A stretch of 64,000 nucleotides of DNA from Rhodococcus sp. RD6.2 (GCF_001040705.1 NZ_CVQP01000010.1:136251-200250), one strand, 5' to 3'; positions 10,985 to 20,453 are shown, numbered from the stretch's first letter. The notes: generated from the letters alone by a model not told the origin. Program-made: numbers and translations.

Positions 10985-11794
10985 ATGTCGGACCAAGTGC
11001 ACAACCTGTCGATGGGGATCTGGGTGATCTTCCTCGCCGTCGCCATCGCCGCGACGGGAACCTATGTCGGGATTGCCTGTGCCCGCCGCGCCGCCTATTC
11101 CGCCACCCGGCCCCGGGTGTGGATGGTGTTGGCTGCGTTGGCAATCGGCGGGGTCGCGTTCTGGCTCCCGACCATCATCGCGCTGGCCGGTTTCTCCGTC
11201 GACGGCAGCGTGATCCGCTTCGACCGGATCGGTGCGGTGACATCGCTGCTGATCTGTGACGCGGCCAGTTTCGCGGGTCTGCTCCTGAGCAGGCGGCGGA
11301 CCTCCGCCGACGGGCAGGCCAGCAGCGACACCAGAATCGTCACGAACATGGTGGCCGCGGTCGTCATGGGACTCGGCCTGACGGTGGGCTTCTACGTCGC
11401 GATGCGGTCGATCGAGGTCCAGGGCCGCACGTACATGGACGGCGCGCTGATCGCGGTCGCGGCGGTGATCGCGGTACTCGGCTCGCTCGGCGTGGTGTGG
11501 TTGTCCCAGGCCGACGTCAGGCGCGTCACCCTCGTCGGTGGTTCGATCGGGGTTGCGTTGGCCCCCGTGCTGATGCACGCGGCGATGATGGCGTCGCTGC
11601 GCGTCCGGATCGACGACTCTGCGCCGATCCCACCGGGAGCCGAGATCTTCGTCATCCTGTTCGCCGCCTTTGTGCTGAGCATGCTGATCCTCGTGGTGCC
11701 GATCACGGCTCTGCTCATGGCCCCGGACCGCGTGACCGCGGAACTCGAGGCGCAGGCACGCGCTTGGACGCAGCGGGAAGTCGAGCGAAGATGA
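10985..11794 (+). CDS. seven-helix membrane protein, MHYT-like
   Basis: A 269-residue integral membrane protein with about seven hydrophobic helices and a charged C-terminus. Segments such as FWLPTIIALAGF and HAAMMASLRVRI fall where MHYT-domain proteins have their metal-binding MHYT motifs, but the canonical residues are largely replaced. It starts 50 bases after the conservon GTPase and probably belongs to that transcription unit, which would make it a membrane receptor or anchor. The family assignment is tentative. Confidence 0.75.
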   Translation: MSDQVHNLSMGIWVIFLAVAIAATGTYVGIACARRAAYSATRPRVWMVLAALAIGGVAFWLPTIIALAGFSVDGSVIRFDRIGAVTSLLICDAASFAGLLLSRRRTSADGQASSDTRIVTNMVAAVVMGLGLTVGFYVAMRSIEVQGRTYMDGALIAVAAVIAVLGSLGVVWLSQADVRRVTLVGGSIGVALAPVLMHAAMMASLRVRIDDSAPIPPGAEIFVILFAAFVLSMLILVVPITALLMAPDRVTAELEAQARAWTQREVERR

Positions 11795-11988
11795 CGCGTG
11801 GCACCCTTCGATCGGTTCCACGCCGCCGAGGCTGCCGCTTCTAGCTGACCAGCACCTATAGACTTGTGTGGTTGTGCGACGCGGGACGTCGGGAGCTCGG
11901 CCTTCCGAAGTCACCGTCGCCCCGGGTCCGTGGGCTCTGTCCGCGGCCGTCGCACCCGGCACACCGATGCTGAGAAGAAGAGGAGCCG

Positions 11989-14502
11989 ATGACTGACACC
12001 ACGTTGCCGCCGGACGAACCGGGGCACGACCGCGTAGAGCCTGTGGACATTCAGCAGGAGATGCAGTCCAGCTACATCGACTACGCGATGAGCGTGATCG
12101 TCGGCCGCGCCCTGCCGGACGTGCGTGACGGTCTCAAGCCCGTTCACCGGCGCGTGCTCTACGCGATGTACGACAACGGCTACCGCCCGGACCGCGGCTA
12201 CGTGAAGTCCGCGCGACCGGTCGCCGACACCATGGGCAACTACCACCCGCACGGCGACTCGTCGATCTACGACACCCTCGTGCGTATGGCGCAGCCGTGG
12301 TCGCTGCGGTACCCGCTGGTCGACGGCCAGGGCAACTTCGGTTCCCGAGGCAACGACGGCGCCGCCGCCATGCGATACACCGAGTGCCGCCTGACGCCGC
12401 TGGCGATGGAGATGCTGCGGGAGATCGACCACGACACGGTCGACTTCGCGCCCAACTACGACGGCAAGACGCAGGAGCCGACGGTTCTGCCGAGCCGCAT
12501 TCCGGCCCTGCTGATCAACGGCTCGAACGGCATCGCCGTCGGTATGGCCACCAACATCCCGCCGCACAACCTCGGTGAGGTTGCGGAGGCCATCTACTGG
12601 GTGCTCGAGAACCACGAGGCCGACGACGAGGCCACCCTCGAAGCCGTCATGGAGCGCGTCAAGGGCCCCGACTTCCCGACCGCGGGCCTGATCGTCGGCG
12701 GCCAGGGCATCCAGGACGCCTACCGGACCGGCCGCGGCTCGGTGCGGATGCGTGGCGTCGTGGAGATCGAGGAGAACGCCAAGGGGCAGACCACGATCGT
12801 CATCACGGAGCTGCCCTACCAGGTCAACACCGACAACTTCGTCAACGCGATCGCCGAGCAGGTCAAGGACGCGAAGATCGCCGGGATCTCCGACATCCAC
12901 GACGAGTCCTCGGATCGCGCAGGCTTGCGCATCGTCGTCACGGTCCGCCGCGACGCCGTGGCGAAGGTCGTGCTGAACAACCTCTACAAGCACACGCAGC
13001 TGCAGACGACGTTCGGCTGCAACATGCTGTCCATCGTCGACGGTGTGCCGCGCACCCTGCGCATCGACCAGATGATCCGCCTCTACGTGACCCATCAGCT
13101 CGAGGTCATCGTCCGGCGGACCCGCTACCTGCTGCGCAAGGCCGAGGAACGCGCCCACATCCTGCGCGGCCTCGTCAAGGCCCTCGACGCCCTCGACGAG
13201 GTCATCGCGCTGATCCGCGCCTCGCAGACCGTCGACGTCGCGCGTGCGGGCCTGATGAACCTGCTCACCGTCGACGAGATCCAGGCCGACGCGATCCTGG
13301 CGATGCAGCTGCGTCGCCTCGCCGCCCTCGAACGGCAGAAGATCGTCGACGAGCTCGCCGAGATCGAGCTCGAGATCGCCGACTACCAGGACATTCTCGC
13401 GAAGCCGGAGCGTCAGCGCGCCATCGTCCGCGACGAGCTCAAGGAGATCGTCGACAAGTACGGCGACGACCGCCGCACCCGGATCATCGCCGCCGACGGT
13501 GACGTCGCCGACGAGGACCTGATCGCCCGCGAGGACGTGGTCGTCACGATCACCGAAACCGGATACGCCAAGCGGACGAAGACCGACCTGTACCGCTCGC
13601 AGAAGCGCGGCGGCAAGGGCGTCAAGGGTGCCGAGCTGAAGCAGGACGACCTGGTCCGGCACTTCTTCGTCACCTCGACGCACGACTGGCTGCTGTTCTT
13701 CACGACCAAGGGACGCGTCTACCGCGCGAAGGCCTACGAGCTGCCCGAGACCGGTCGGACCGCCCGCGGGCAGCACGTCGCGAACCTGCTGGCGTTCCAG
13801 CCGGACGAGCGGATCCAGGGCGTCATCCGCCTGCAGTCGTACGAGGACGCGCCCTACCTGGTGCTCGCGACCCGCAACGGCCTGGTCAAGAAGTCGAAGC
13901 TCTCCGATTTCGACTCCAACCGGTCGGGCGGCATCGTCGCGATCAACCTGCGTGGCGAGGACGAACTGGTCGGCGCTGTGCTGTGCTCCGCGGACGACGA
14001 CCTGCTGCTCGTGTCCGAGCAGGGGCAGTCCATCCGGTTCTCCGCCACCGACGAGGCGCTGCGGCCGATGGGGCGCGCAACGTCCGGTGTCCAGGGCATG
14101 CGCTTCAACGGCGAGGACGCGCTGCTGTCGCTGAATGTCGTCAGGGAGGGCACGTACCTGCTGGTCGCGACGTCCGGCGGTTACTCCAAGCGGACCGCGA
14201 TGGAGGACTACCCGGTGCAGGGTCGCGGCGGCAAGGGAGTGCTGACGATCCAGTACGACCCCAAGCGTGGCACCCTGGTCGGAGCGCTCATCGCCGACGA
14301 CGACGACGAGTTGTACGCCATCACCTCCGGTGGAGGCGTGATCCGTACGGCAGCCAAGCAAGTCCGCAAGGCAGGCCGGCAGACCAAGGGCGTGCGGTTG
14401 ATGAATCTCGGGGAAGGCGACACCCTGCTCGCGATCGCGCGCAACGCCGACGAACCCGAAGAGTCGGACACCGCCGCGACTGACGCAGCGAAGGAGTCGT
14501 AA
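11989..14502 (+). CDS. gyrA: DNA gyrase subunit A
   Basis: The DNA-cleaving and rejoining subunit of gyrase, 837 residues. The catalytic tyrosine is Y130 in [10 protein letters not shown]. The quinolone-resistance region reads [10 protein letters not shown] with G89, D90, S91, S92 and D95, so there is no visible resistance substitution; serine replaces the alanine M. tuberculosis has at position 90. The C-terminal beta-pinwheel carries the GyrA box QKRGGKG near residue 538. ATG 11989 follows AGAGGAG. TATAGA at 11857-11862 in the 194-base gap is a possible -10 element. The next gene begins at the base after the stop. Confidence 0.99.
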   Translation: MTDTTLPPDEPGHDRVEPVDIQQEMQSSYIDYAMSVIVGRALPDVRDGLKPVHRRVLYAMYDNGYRPDRGYVKSARPVADTMGNYHPHGDSSIYDTLVRMAQPWSLRYPLVDGQGNFGSRGNDGAAAMRYTECRLTPLAMEMLREIDHDTVDFAPNYDGKTQEPTVLPSRIPALLINGSNGIAVGMATNIPPHNLGEVAEAIYWVLENHEADDEATLEAVMERVKGPDFPTAGLIVGGQGIQDAYRTGRGSVRMRGVVEIEENAKGQTTIVITELPYQVNTDNFVNAIAEQVKDAKIAGISDIHDESSDRAGLRIVVTVRRDAVAKVVLNNLYKHTQLQTTFGCNMLSIVDGVPRTLRIDQMIRLYVTHQLEVIVRRTRYLLRKAEERAHILRGLVKALDALDEVIALIRASQTVDVARAGLMNLLTVDEIQADAILAMQLRRLAALERQKIVDELAEIELEIADYQDILAKPERQRAIVRDELKEIVDKYGDDRRTRIIAADGDVADEDLIAREDVVVTITETGYAKRTKTDLYRSQKRGGKGVKGAELKQDDLVRHFFVTSTHDWLLFFTTKGRVYRAKAYELPETGRTARGQHVANLLAFQPDERIQGVIRLQSYEDAPYLVLATRNGLVKKSKLSDFDSNRSGGIVAINLRGEDELVGAVLCSADDDLLLVSEQGQSIRFSATDEALRPMGRATSGVQGMRFNGEDALLSLNVVREGTYLLVATSGGYSKRTAMEDYPVQGRGGKGVLTIQYDPKRGTLVGALIADDDDELYAITSGGGVIRTAAKQVRKAGRQTKGVRLMNLGEGDTLLAIARNADEPEESDTAATDAAKES

Positions 14503-16002
14503 GTGAGCACTCCCCACCAGCCGGGTAGTGACCGGCCGATCCCGGTGGGTTCTACCGAGCCGAACACTGGCCCGAACAACGGGTCGAGTGGCGTGGCGAA
14601 CGGGTCGGCCAACGGAAAGTCGGCCGACCCTGCGAAGAACGCCGATCCGGTGAAGAACCCGGGGGAGAAGCCGGGATCGAACGGGTCGGCCACCGCAGCG
14701 GTGGGCGGGGACTCCAAGTCGGCACCTGCCGATGCGCCGAAGTCGGGCGTGCCGGGATCGCAGGCGGGTGGGCCCGCGCCCCAGGGTGGTTCCGCGGAAC
14801 GGGGTGCTTCGCCGGTACAGGGTGGTTCCCCGACTCAGTCGGGAGCCGCGGGGCCGCAGGCGTCCGGACGTTCCGGTGCCGTCAGCGCCGGACCCACCCG
14901 GACCGGTGCGCAGACGCCGCCGTGGCAGCGTGGGCCGCAGGGTGCGGGCACTCCGCCCGCCCCCGCATCCCGACCGGCCGGACCGCAGCAGCCGCCCGCC
15001 GGAACGCCGTCACCCGCGGGGGCACAGGCTCCCCGTCCGGCAGCGGCGCCCCAGGCGAAGCCCGCAGCGCAGCAGGGAACACCGTCCTCGTCGGGCGCGC
15101 CGAAGTCGCAGAGCCCGTCCGAGCCGGTTCCCTCGCCTGCCACGAAGCCGGTGCCGGCGGCAGGGGCGCAGAAGCCGGCTGCGCAGGCCGCGCCGCAGAA
15201 CGGTGCACCGCAGAAGGCCGCGCCGCAGAACGGTGCACCGCAGGCAGGCGTTCAGAAGCCTGCCGCTCCGGCTTCACCGCAGAAGGCTGCACCGCAGAAC
15301 GGTGCACCGCAGAAGGCTGCACCGCAGGCAGGCGCTCAGAAGCCTGCTGCGCAGTCGGCGCCACAGAAGGCAGCACCGCAGGCTGCGCCGCAGAGTCCGC
15401 CGCCGGCGGCGCGTGCGGCCCAGGGTCGCCCGGCAGGCGACCAAGCGCGGAAGCAGGCCGCTCAGGCGAAGGCCGGCGTCATCGACGGGCCGACCAGGCA
15501 CATCGACCGCACCGACCTGGCCAAGGACCTGCCCGACCTGTCCGAGGTCCGGCATCCGACGCCGGTCCCAGTGACTGAGGCGGAGCCTGCGAAGGCAACG
15601 GGTAAGCGTCCGTCGGTGGTCGTCGCGGCATCGACGCCGGTCGGGGACCCACTGCGTGCCTCGGTGCAGATCCGCAAGGTCGACCCCTGGTCCACCCTCA
15701 AGGTCGCGCTGGTGCTGTCGGTCGCGATGTTCTTCGTGTGGATGTTCGCGATCGGGTTCCTGTACGTCGTGCTGGACGGCATGGGCGTGTGGGATCGACT
15801 GAACAATGCGTTCACCGACATCGTGTCGGAGACGTCGGAGTCCGGTCTTGTGACCGCGGGGCAGGTGTTCGGGTACTCGGCCCTCATCGGCGGTATCAAC
15901 ATCATCCTGTTCACCGCACTCGCCACCGTGGGTGCGTTCATCTACAACCTCTGCACCGATCTCGTCGGCGGTGTCGAGGTGACGTTGGCTGATCGTGACT
16001 GA
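14503..16002 (+). CDS. DUF3566 membrane protein with long Ala/Pro/Gln-rich arm
   Basis: A 499-residue protein orthologous by position to Rv0007. Roughly the first 320 residues are disordered and rich in Ala, Pro, Gln, Gly and Lys, with tandem [14 protein letters not shown]-like repeats. The C-terminal DUF3566 domain (from about 375) contains two membrane helices, around [20 protein letters not shown] and [20 protein letters not shown]. The function is unknown. The GTG start directly abuts the gyrA stop, so it is almost certainly translated from the gyrA message. The arm is probably cytoplasmic. Confidence 0.9.
   Translation: MSTPHQPGSDRPIPVGSTEPNTGPNNGSSGVANGSANGKSADPAKNADPVKNPGEKPGSNGSATAAVGGDSKSAPADAPKSGVPGSQAGGPAPQGGSAERGASPVQGGSPTQSGAAGPQASGRSGAVSAGPTRTGAQTPPWQRGPQGAGTPPAPASRPAGPQQPPAGTPSPAGAQAPRPAAAPQAKPAAQQGTPSSSGAPKSQSPSEPVPSPATKPVPAAGAQKPAAQAAPQNGAPQKAAPQNGAPQAGVQKPAAPASPQKAAPQNGAPQKAAPQAGAQKPAAQSAPQKAAPQAAPQSPPPAARAAQGRPAGDQARKQAAQAKAGVIDGPTRHIDRTDLAKDLPDLSEVRHPTPVPVTEAEPAKATGKRPSVVVAASTPVGDPLRASVQIRKVDPWSTLKVALVLSVAMFFVWMFAIGFLYVVLDGMGVWDRLNNAFTDIVSETSESGLVTAGQVFGYSALIGGINIILFTALATVGAFIYNLCTDLVGGVEVTLADRD
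15167..15393 (+). repeat. low-complexity tandem repeats coding [11 protein letters not shown] units
   Basis: Within the DUF3566 gene, short units such as CCGCAGAACGGTGCACCGCA recur with variations. They encode repeated APQNGAPQ and APQ(K/A)GAQKPAA blocks. Such repeats expand and contract by slippage, so length differences between strains are expected. Confidence 0.8.
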
Positions 16003-16033
16003 CCGGTTCTGCGGCGCCTGACCTGGTCTTTCG

Positions 16034-16078
16034 CTGCCTCACCGGCCCGATTTTGGTGGCTGCGGGTCGGTGAGGTAG
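16034..16078 (+). terminator. terminator after the gyrA-DUF3566 unit
   Basis: A 16-bp stem (16034-16049 with 16063-16078, two G-U wobbles) with a 13-base loop lies just before the tRNA-Ile gene. It probably ends the gyrA transcript, and its right arm overlaps a TAGTGT that could be the tRNA -10 element. Confidence 0.55.
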
Positions 16079-16120
16079 TGTCATGCCTCGGTTCGAGAGA
16101 GTGTTTCCCGAGCCGGACAC

Positions 16121-16194
16121 GGGCCTATAGCTCAGGCGGTTAGAGCGCTTCGCTGATAACGAAGAGGTCGGAGGTTCAAGTCCTCCTAGGCCCA
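16121..16194 (+). tRNA. tRNA-Ile (GAT)
   Basis: 74 bases fold as a full cloverleaf. The acceptor GGGCCTA pairs with TAGGCCC, the D-arm has AGCTCAGGCGGTTAGAGC, the anticodon loop is CTGATAA (anticodon GAT), and the T-arm has GGTTCAAGTCC. The final A is the discriminator; CCA is not encoded. It is the first of the usual ileT-alaT pair near gyrA. Confidence 0.97.
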
Positions 16195-16221
16195 CTCCCC
16201 GTGTCGACGAAGGATTCGCGG

Positions 16222-16332
16222 ATGAAGATTCTGTTTGTGGCCTTGACCGCTGTGGCAGTGATCTTCGGAATCGTCAAGCTGCGAGCGCAGCGTGACAGCG
16301 AAGATGTCTGGCACGAGGTCACCAGCCGCTGA
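16222..16332 (+). CDS. DLW-39 family small membrane protein
   Basis: A 36-residue open frame between tRNA-Ile and tRNA-Ala. The N-terminus is one hydrophobic helix (MKILFVALTAVAVIFGIV), followed by a basic stretch and the segment DSEDVWHEVTSR. That tail corresponds to the DLWxEAT motif of the DLW-39 family, a tiny conserved actinobacterial protein usually found at this spot. The function is unknown. Recognition rests on length, position, topology and the D(L/V)W motif. Confidence 0.8.
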   Translation: MKILFVALTAVAVIFGIVKLRAQRDSEDVWHEVTSR

Positions 16333-16339
16333 CGCGGAC

Positions 16340-16412
16340 GGGGCCTTAGCTCAGTTGGTAGAGCGCTGCCTTTGCAAGGCAGATGTCAGGAGTTCGAATC
16401 TCCTAGGCTCCA
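16340..16412 (+). tRNA. tRNA-Ala (TGC)
   Basis: 73 bases form a cloverleaf. The acceptor GGGGCCT pairs with AGGCTCC with one G-U pair, the D-arm has AGCTCAGTTGGTAGAGC, the anticodon loop TTTGCAA gives anticodon TGC, and the T-loop is TTCGAAT. CCA is not encoded. Confidence 0.97.
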
Positions 16413-16437
16413 CAAGGAAGTGCATACGAGCTCGACG

Positions 16438-16469
16438 AACACCCTCACCGATTCCGGTGGGGGTGTTTT
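16438..16469 (+). terminator. terminator after tRNA-Ala
   Basis: A 13-bp stem, AACACCCTCACCG with CGGTGGGGGTGTT (one wobble), has an ATTC loop and runs into TTTT. This is a good intrinsic terminator for the tRNA pair. Confidence 0.8.
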
Positions 16470-16488
16470 GTGTTGGTGCCTGTGGAAT

Positions 16489-16497
16489 TGTGGACAA
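16489..16497 (-). promoter_or_regulatory. DnaA-box-like 9-mer
   Basis: The minus strand reads TTGTCCACA, the consensus high-GC actinobacterial DnaA box. It is a single site in the gap between tRNA-Ala and the lipase gene. Functional binding is not shown by sequence alone. Confidence 0.4.
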
Positions 16498-16587
16498 CTC
16501 TGTGTGCCGACGGAGCAGGGTTCGTTTGCAGTGTCATATCCGGCAGTCCCGGTGACGCCCGACACCGTGCTAGCCTGCCGAAACAAT

Positions 16588-16606
16588 ATGTTACTGACGG
16601 TAACAT
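16588..16606. promoter_or_regulatory. operator-like palindrome upstream of the lipase gene
   Basis: ATGTTACTGACGGTAACAT has perfect 7-bp arms around a 5-base spacer. Size and symmetry fit a TetR-type operator. It lies 27 bases before the lipase start, where a bound repressor would block transcription. No regulator gene is adjacent. Confidence 0.6.
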
Positions 16607-16632
16607 CTAACTTCTCGGGGGTTCTCGACGTG

Positions 16633-17904
16633 GTGAACAGCAAAGGGGTGCAGTGCGCCCTCGCCGCCGTACTGGCGATGGGTGCGGTGACGGGGTCCGC
16701 CCAGGCGAGCGCGGCACCGGCCGACTTCTACTCGACGCCGTCGGAACTGCCTGCGGCGGCCGGCCAACTGATCCGCAGCGAGCCGGCATCGATGCTCCTG
16801 AGGGTTCCGACGGCCACCGGCGGACTGCCTGCCGACTCGACGCGCATCATGTACCGCACGGCCGACTCAAACGGTGAACCGATCGCGGTCACCGGCACGT
16901 ACTTCGATCCACAGGCACCGTGGACCGGAGCGGGGGAGCGGCCGCTGGTCAGCGTCGCGATCGGAACCCACGGTCAGGGCGACCAGTGCGCGCCGTCCAA
17001 GTTGTTCGGGCAGGTCGTGAACGTCGACAGTCACCTCGCGCCGATGGTCGAATACGAATCGATCGCGGTGAACAACCTGCTGCTGCGCGGCGTCGCGGTC
17101 GTGGTCACGGACTATGAGGGACTCGGAACCGAAGGCGTCCACACCTACGTCAACCGCGAATCGGAGGCGCACGCCGTCCTGGACGCGGTGCGCGCGGCGC
17201 AGGCGCTGCCGGGGACCTCCATCGCGCCGGACGGTCCCGTCGGATTCTGGGGTTACTCCCAGGGCGGTGGTGCGGCCGCGGCCGCGGCCGAGTTGGCACC
17301 GCAGTACGCGCCGGAACTGGACGTCAAGGGGACGTACGCGGGAGCGCCGCCAGCGGATCTGTTCGCGACTCTCGAGGAAATCGACGGCTCGTCGCTGACG
17401 GGTGCGATCGGCTACGCCATCAACAGTCTGGTCGAGGCGTACCCGGAGCTGCGCCCGTCGCTCGACGTCGAGATCAACGACCGCGGCCGGGACATGTTGG
17501 CGCGGGTCGCCGACCAGTGCGTCGCGGAGACCGCCGCGGCATTCGGATTCCAGCAGACATCGAGCTTCACCCGCAGCGGTGAACCGCTGTCGGTGGTGCT
17601 GGACCGATTGCCGGTGGCGAGGGAACTGCTGGACCGGCAGCGGATCGGACGCCTCACGCCGTCCGCGCCGGCGCTGGTGCAGTCCGGGATCCAGGACGAC
17701 ATCGTGCCGTTCGGGCAGGCTGCCCAGCTGGCGACGGACTGGTGTGCAGCCGGGGCAACCGTCCAGTTCACCGAGAACGCTGCGCCGGCCATGGGCCGGG
17801 GCCTCGGGGTGAACCATGTCGCGCCGATGCTGCTCGGACTTCCCGAGGCGACGCAATTCATGCTGGATCGCTTCAACGGGGTACCCACCGCGGGCAACTG
17901 CTGA
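16633..17904 (+). CDS. secreted lipase (LIP family)
   Basis: A 423-residue secreted esterase/lipase of the actinobacterial secretory LIP family, expected to hydrolyse acylglycerols outside the cell. An N-terminal signal peptide ends near ASA-AP at residues 25-29. The nucleophile serine is S209 in GYSQGG. A plausible acid is in QDDIVPF and the histidine in GVNHVAPML near the C-terminus. Cysteines in DQCAP, DQCVA, DWCA and the terminal NC suggest disulfides. The open frame extends far upstream through the tRNA-Ala gene, but the GTG at 16633 (or 16630) is the only start that yields a signal peptide with GGGG upstream. Confidence 0.88.
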   Translation: MNSKGVQCALAAVLAMGAVTGSAQASAAPADFYSTPSELPAAAGQLIRSEPASMLLRVPTATGGLPADSTRIMYRTADSNGEPIAVTGTYFDPQAPWTGAGERPLVSVAIGTHGQGDQCAPSKLFGQVVNVDSHLAPMVEYESIAVNNLLLRGVAVVVTDYEGLGTEGVHTYVNRESEAHAVLDAVRAAQALPGTSIAPDGPVGFWGYSQGGGAAAAAAELAPQYAPELDVKGTYAGAPPADLFATLEEIDGSSLTGAIGYAINSLVEAYPELRPSLDVEINDRGRDMLARVADQCVAETAAAFGFQQTSSFTRSGEPLSVVLDRLPVARELLDRQRIGRLTPSAPALVQSGIQDDIVPFGQAAQLATDWCAAGATVQFTENAAPAMGRGLGVNHVAPMLLGLPEATQFMLDRFNGVPTAGNC

Positions 17905-17917
17905 CCCTGACACAACA

Positions 17918-17947
17918 GAACGGGCCCGACATCCGTCGGGCCCGTTC
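17918..17947. terminator. bidirectional terminator between lipase and cwsA
   Basis: A perfect 13-bp inverted repeat, GAACGGGCCCGAC with GTCGGGCCCGTTC and loop ATCC, sits between two converging genes. Confidence 0.8.
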
Positions 17948-17961
17948 CACGTGAAACCGAT

Positions 17962-18417
17962 CTACGGTGTCGGCTCTCCTGCTTCGGGGGCATCGAAGTC
18001 GCGAAGGCTGGGCGGCTGCGCGGCGACCGGTGCGGGTTCGGGCCTGCGCAGTCGCCACACCGCGACCCCTGCGGCGACCGCTGCCCCGAGCGCTCCGACA
18101 ACGAGAACCCTGCGCAGCGCGCGACCGCGTCGTGCCGGCTCCGCGGCGGAGGCCACGATCACGTCCTCGTCGACGAGGGCGACCACGGGCAGCGCCTTCG
18201 ACCGCGTCAGTCCGGACTTCGCCAGCGCGTACCCCTGGCCGGCGAGGTAGGCGCCGAGTGCGCCGACGGTCTTCGCCGCGCTGCCGGTGCCCTTCGCGAC
18301 GCCGAGGGCGGACGCCCGAGCGAGTCGCAGTGCTGTCGATTGAGCCGTGGGGCTGGAGGATTCGGTATCGCGGTCGACCGGTTCCGGAGTCGGGGTCTGC
18401 TTCGTCGCGCACGTCAT
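17962..18417 (-). CDS. cwsA: CwsA-like cell wall synthesis/division protein
   Basis: A 151-residue protein with a polar N-terminus, a helical middle part and one membrane helix near the C-terminus ([17 protein letters not shown]), followed by [17 protein letters not shown]. It lies divergent from ppiA, exactly where M. tuberculosis has cwsA (Rv0008c), and has the same topology and tail style. CwsA interacts with CrgA and Wag31 and helps place division and polar growth; crgA is 2.4 kb away here. Sequence similarity is weak, so the call rests mainly on synteny and topology. The open frame extends 30 codons upstream into ppiA leader DNA. Confidence 0.75.
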   Translation of the reverse strand: MTCATKQTPTPEPVDRDTESSSPTAQSTALRLARASALGVAKGTGSAAKTVGALGAYLAGQGYALAKSGLTRSKALPVVALVDEDVIVASAAEPARRGRALRRVLVVGALGAAVAAGVAVWRLRRPEPAPVAAQPPSLRDFDAPEAGEPTP

Positions 18418-18499
18418 CTGTCCACTCTCGCACATGTTCCCAGGACACTTCGTGCGTGCGCGTGGCGCCGTGGCGCCGCGTGAATGGCACCATGGAGGG

Positions 18500-19027
18500 G
18501 TGAGCACACCGAATCAGACCGCAACCGCAACGCTGCACACCAACCGTGGCGACATCAAGATCGCCCTGTTCGGCAACCACGCGCCGAAGACGGTCGCCAA
18601 CTTCGTCGGCCTGGCCGACGGGTCCGCCGACTACAGCACCGAGAACGCCAAGGGCGAGAAGTCCGGCCCGTTCTACGACGGCGCCATCTTCCACCGCGTC
18701 ATCGACGGCTTCATGATCCAGGGCGGCGACCCGACCGGTACCGGCCGCGGCGGCCCGGGCTACAAGTTCGCCGACGAGTTCCACCCCGAGCTGCAGTTCG
18801 ACCGCGCCTACCTGCTGGCCATGGCGAACGCAGGCCCGGGCACGAACGGCTCGCAGTTCTTCATCACCACGGGCAAGACCCCGCACCTGAACCGTCGCCA
18901 CACCATCTTCGGTGAGGTCGTCGACGCGGAGTCGAAGAAGGTCGTCGACGCCATCTCGTCCACCCCGGTCGACCGCTCCGACCGACCGGTCGAGCCGGTC
19001 GTGATCAACAGCATCACCATCTCCTGA
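18500..19027 (+). CDS. ppiA: peptidyl-prolyl cis-trans isomerase A (cyclophilin)
   Basis: A 175-residue cyclophilin that speeds cis-trans isomerisation of Xaa-Pro bonds. The signature [20 protein letters not shown] contains the catalytic arginine, followed by the [11 protein letters not shown] loop. [15 protein letters not shown] and [12 protein letters not shown] complete the active site. There is no signal peptide. The GTG at 18500 follows ATGGAGGG, and the frame open upstream is not used. The rhomboid gene starts 17 bases after the stop. Confidence 0.97.
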   Translation: MSTPNQTATATLHTNRGDIKIALFGNHAPKTVANFVGLADGSADYSTENAKGEKSGPFYDGAIFHRVIDGFMIQGGDPTGTGRGGPGYKFADEFHPELQFDRAYLLAMANAGPGTNGSQFFITTGKTPHLNRRHTIFGEVVDAESKKVVDAISSTPVDRSDRPVEPVVINSITIS

Positions 19028-19043
19028 TCCACCGAGGAACCAG

Positions 19044-20000
19044 ATGACGAACCCCGGTTGGGGCGGTGGGCCCGGCGAGGGCATCCCACCCCAACCGCGG
19101 TGCGTGCGGCACCCGGACCGCCCCACCGGGCTGTCCTGCACGCGCTGCGGACGCCCCGCCTGCCCCGAATGCCTCCGTCCGGCCTCGGTCGGTCAGCACT
19201 GCGTGGACTGCGTCGCCGAGGACAACAGGCGAACCGCACAGGTGCGCACGGTTGCGGGTGCTCCGGTCCGGTCCGGGCTCCCGACACCGGTCGTGACGTA
19301 TGTGCTGATGGCGATCAACGTCGTCGTCTTCCTGGTGACGGCGCTGCAGGCGCAGTCGGTGATGGACAACGGCCGCGGGTTCGTGAACCCGTTCACCGGT
19401 GCGGCGGTCTTCGATTCGGAACTCTTCGGCCGGTGGGTGCTGTCGCCGCTGGACGTCGCGAACGGTGACTGGATGCGGATCCTGGGCAGCGGCTTCCTGC
19501 ACTTCGGGTTGCTGCACCTGGCGGTCAACATGTTCGCGCTGTACATCCTCGGGCGCGACACCGAGCTGGTGTTCGGGCGTTCGCGATACCTGTGTGTCTA
19601 TCTGATCTCGCTGCTCGGCGGGTCGGCGTCCGTGATGGCCTTCGAGAACGGCGGCTTCACCGCGGGTGCTTCCGGTGCGATCTTCGGCATCATGGGAGCT
19701 CAGGCCGTCATTCTTCTCAAGCTTCGCCGCAGTCCGGCCCCCGTGGTCGGCGTGATCGCGATCAACGTGATCATCAGCGTCACGGTGCCCGGCATCTCGA
19801 TCTTCGGACACCTGGGCGGGCTGGTCGCGGGCGCTGCTGCTGCGGCAGCACTTCTCTACGCGCCGCAGTGGCTCGGCGCGGGGCAGGACCGGGAGAAGGC
19901 AATTCGGATCGGCTGGATCGGGCTTGCCGTTGTCGCGCTCGTCACCGTCGGCCTCATCGGGCTTCGTGCCGCGCAGTTGCGCAGCGAGTTCGGCCTCTGA
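19044..20000 (+). CDS. rhomboid family intramembrane serine protease
   Basis: A 318-residue polytopic membrane protein. The N-terminus carries a B-box-like zinc finger (CVRHPDRPTGLSCTRCGRPAC...C..C near residues 20-56). Six to seven membrane helices follow. The catalytic serine is in GGFTAGASGAIFG, and the histidine is in FGHLGGLVAG. HFGLLHLAVNMFALYILG is the rhomboid helix-2 signature. Rhomboids cleave membrane protein substrates within the bilayer; the substrate here is unknown. The gene converges on the PH-domain gene with only 3 bases between stops. Confidence 0.93.
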   Translation: MTNPGWGGGPGEGIPPQPRCVRHPDRPTGLSCTRCGRPACPECLRPASVGQHCVDCVAEDNRRTAQVRTVAGAPVRSGLPTPVVTYVLMAINVVVFLVTALQAQSVMDNGRGFVNPFTGAAVFDSELFGRWVLSPLDVANGDWMRILGSGFLHFGLLHLAVNMFALYILGRDTELVFGRSRYLCVYLISLLGGSASVMAFENGGFTAGASGAIFGIMGAQAVILLKLRRSPAPVVGVIAINVIISVTVPGISIFGHLGGLVAGAAAAAALLYAPQWLGAGQDREKAIRIGWIGLAVVALVTVGLIGLRAAQLRSEFGL

Positions 20001-20003
20001 CGT

Positions 20004-20453
20004 TCACCTCGGGGGTGGGACGAGGCCGCGGGAGTTCAACGCCTCGAACACCGTCGAGGGATCGGTGCCGAGATCCCAACGACCGAACACGATCAGCTTG
20101 TCGTCGTCGGATCCCGGAGGCCGCACGTCGATCTCCAACATCGGGACGCGACGGCCGAGTCGCGGGTAGCGCACGATGCGCACCCGGCTCAGGTCGCCGC
20201 GGTGCACGTCGAGCGTGCCGCCGAGTCGCTGGAGGACGATCCCGCTGTTGTCGTCGCGGATCGCGAGGCGGGGCCGCTGCCGCAGGCCCAGTGCGGTGAC
20301 GACGAGGAGCCCGAGCGCGGCCAGTCCGATGAGGAACCGGCCTGCGGGGTCAGCGGCCAGCGTCACCGCGGCGACCGCCATCGCGACACCGCCGATGCCG
20401 GTCGCCGCGAGCGCCGCGGTGGGTGTCGACCAACTCGTGTGCGGGTTGTGCAC
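20004..20453 (-). CDS. PH-domain membrane protein (Rv0010c-like)
   Basis: A 149-residue protein with two N-terminal hydrophobic helices followed by a bacterial PH-like domain (RPRLAIRDDNSGIVLQRLGG ... LSRVRIVRYPRLGRRVPML). Position between ppiA/rhomboid and crgA matches Rv0010c. The function is unknown. The GTG start lies 15 bases from a pair of perfect DnaA boxes on its upstream side, so DnaA could affect its transcription. Confidence 0.82.
   Translation of the reverse strand: MHNPHTSWSTPTAALAATGIGGVAMAVAAVTLAADPAGRFLIGLAALGLLVVTALGLRQRPRLAIRDDNSGIVLQRLGGTLDVHRGDLSRVRIVRYPRLGRRVPMLEIDVRPPGSDDDKLIVFGRWDLGTDPSTVFEALNSRGLVPPPR

Noticed and set aside
11911-14517. An 868-codon open frame antisense to gyrA, and similar long antisense frames over gyrB, the sensor kinase and gltB
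   Set aside because: Strong third-position GC bias in real genes removes stops from the opposite strand. The translations are Arg/Val/Leu/Asp-rich and match no family.
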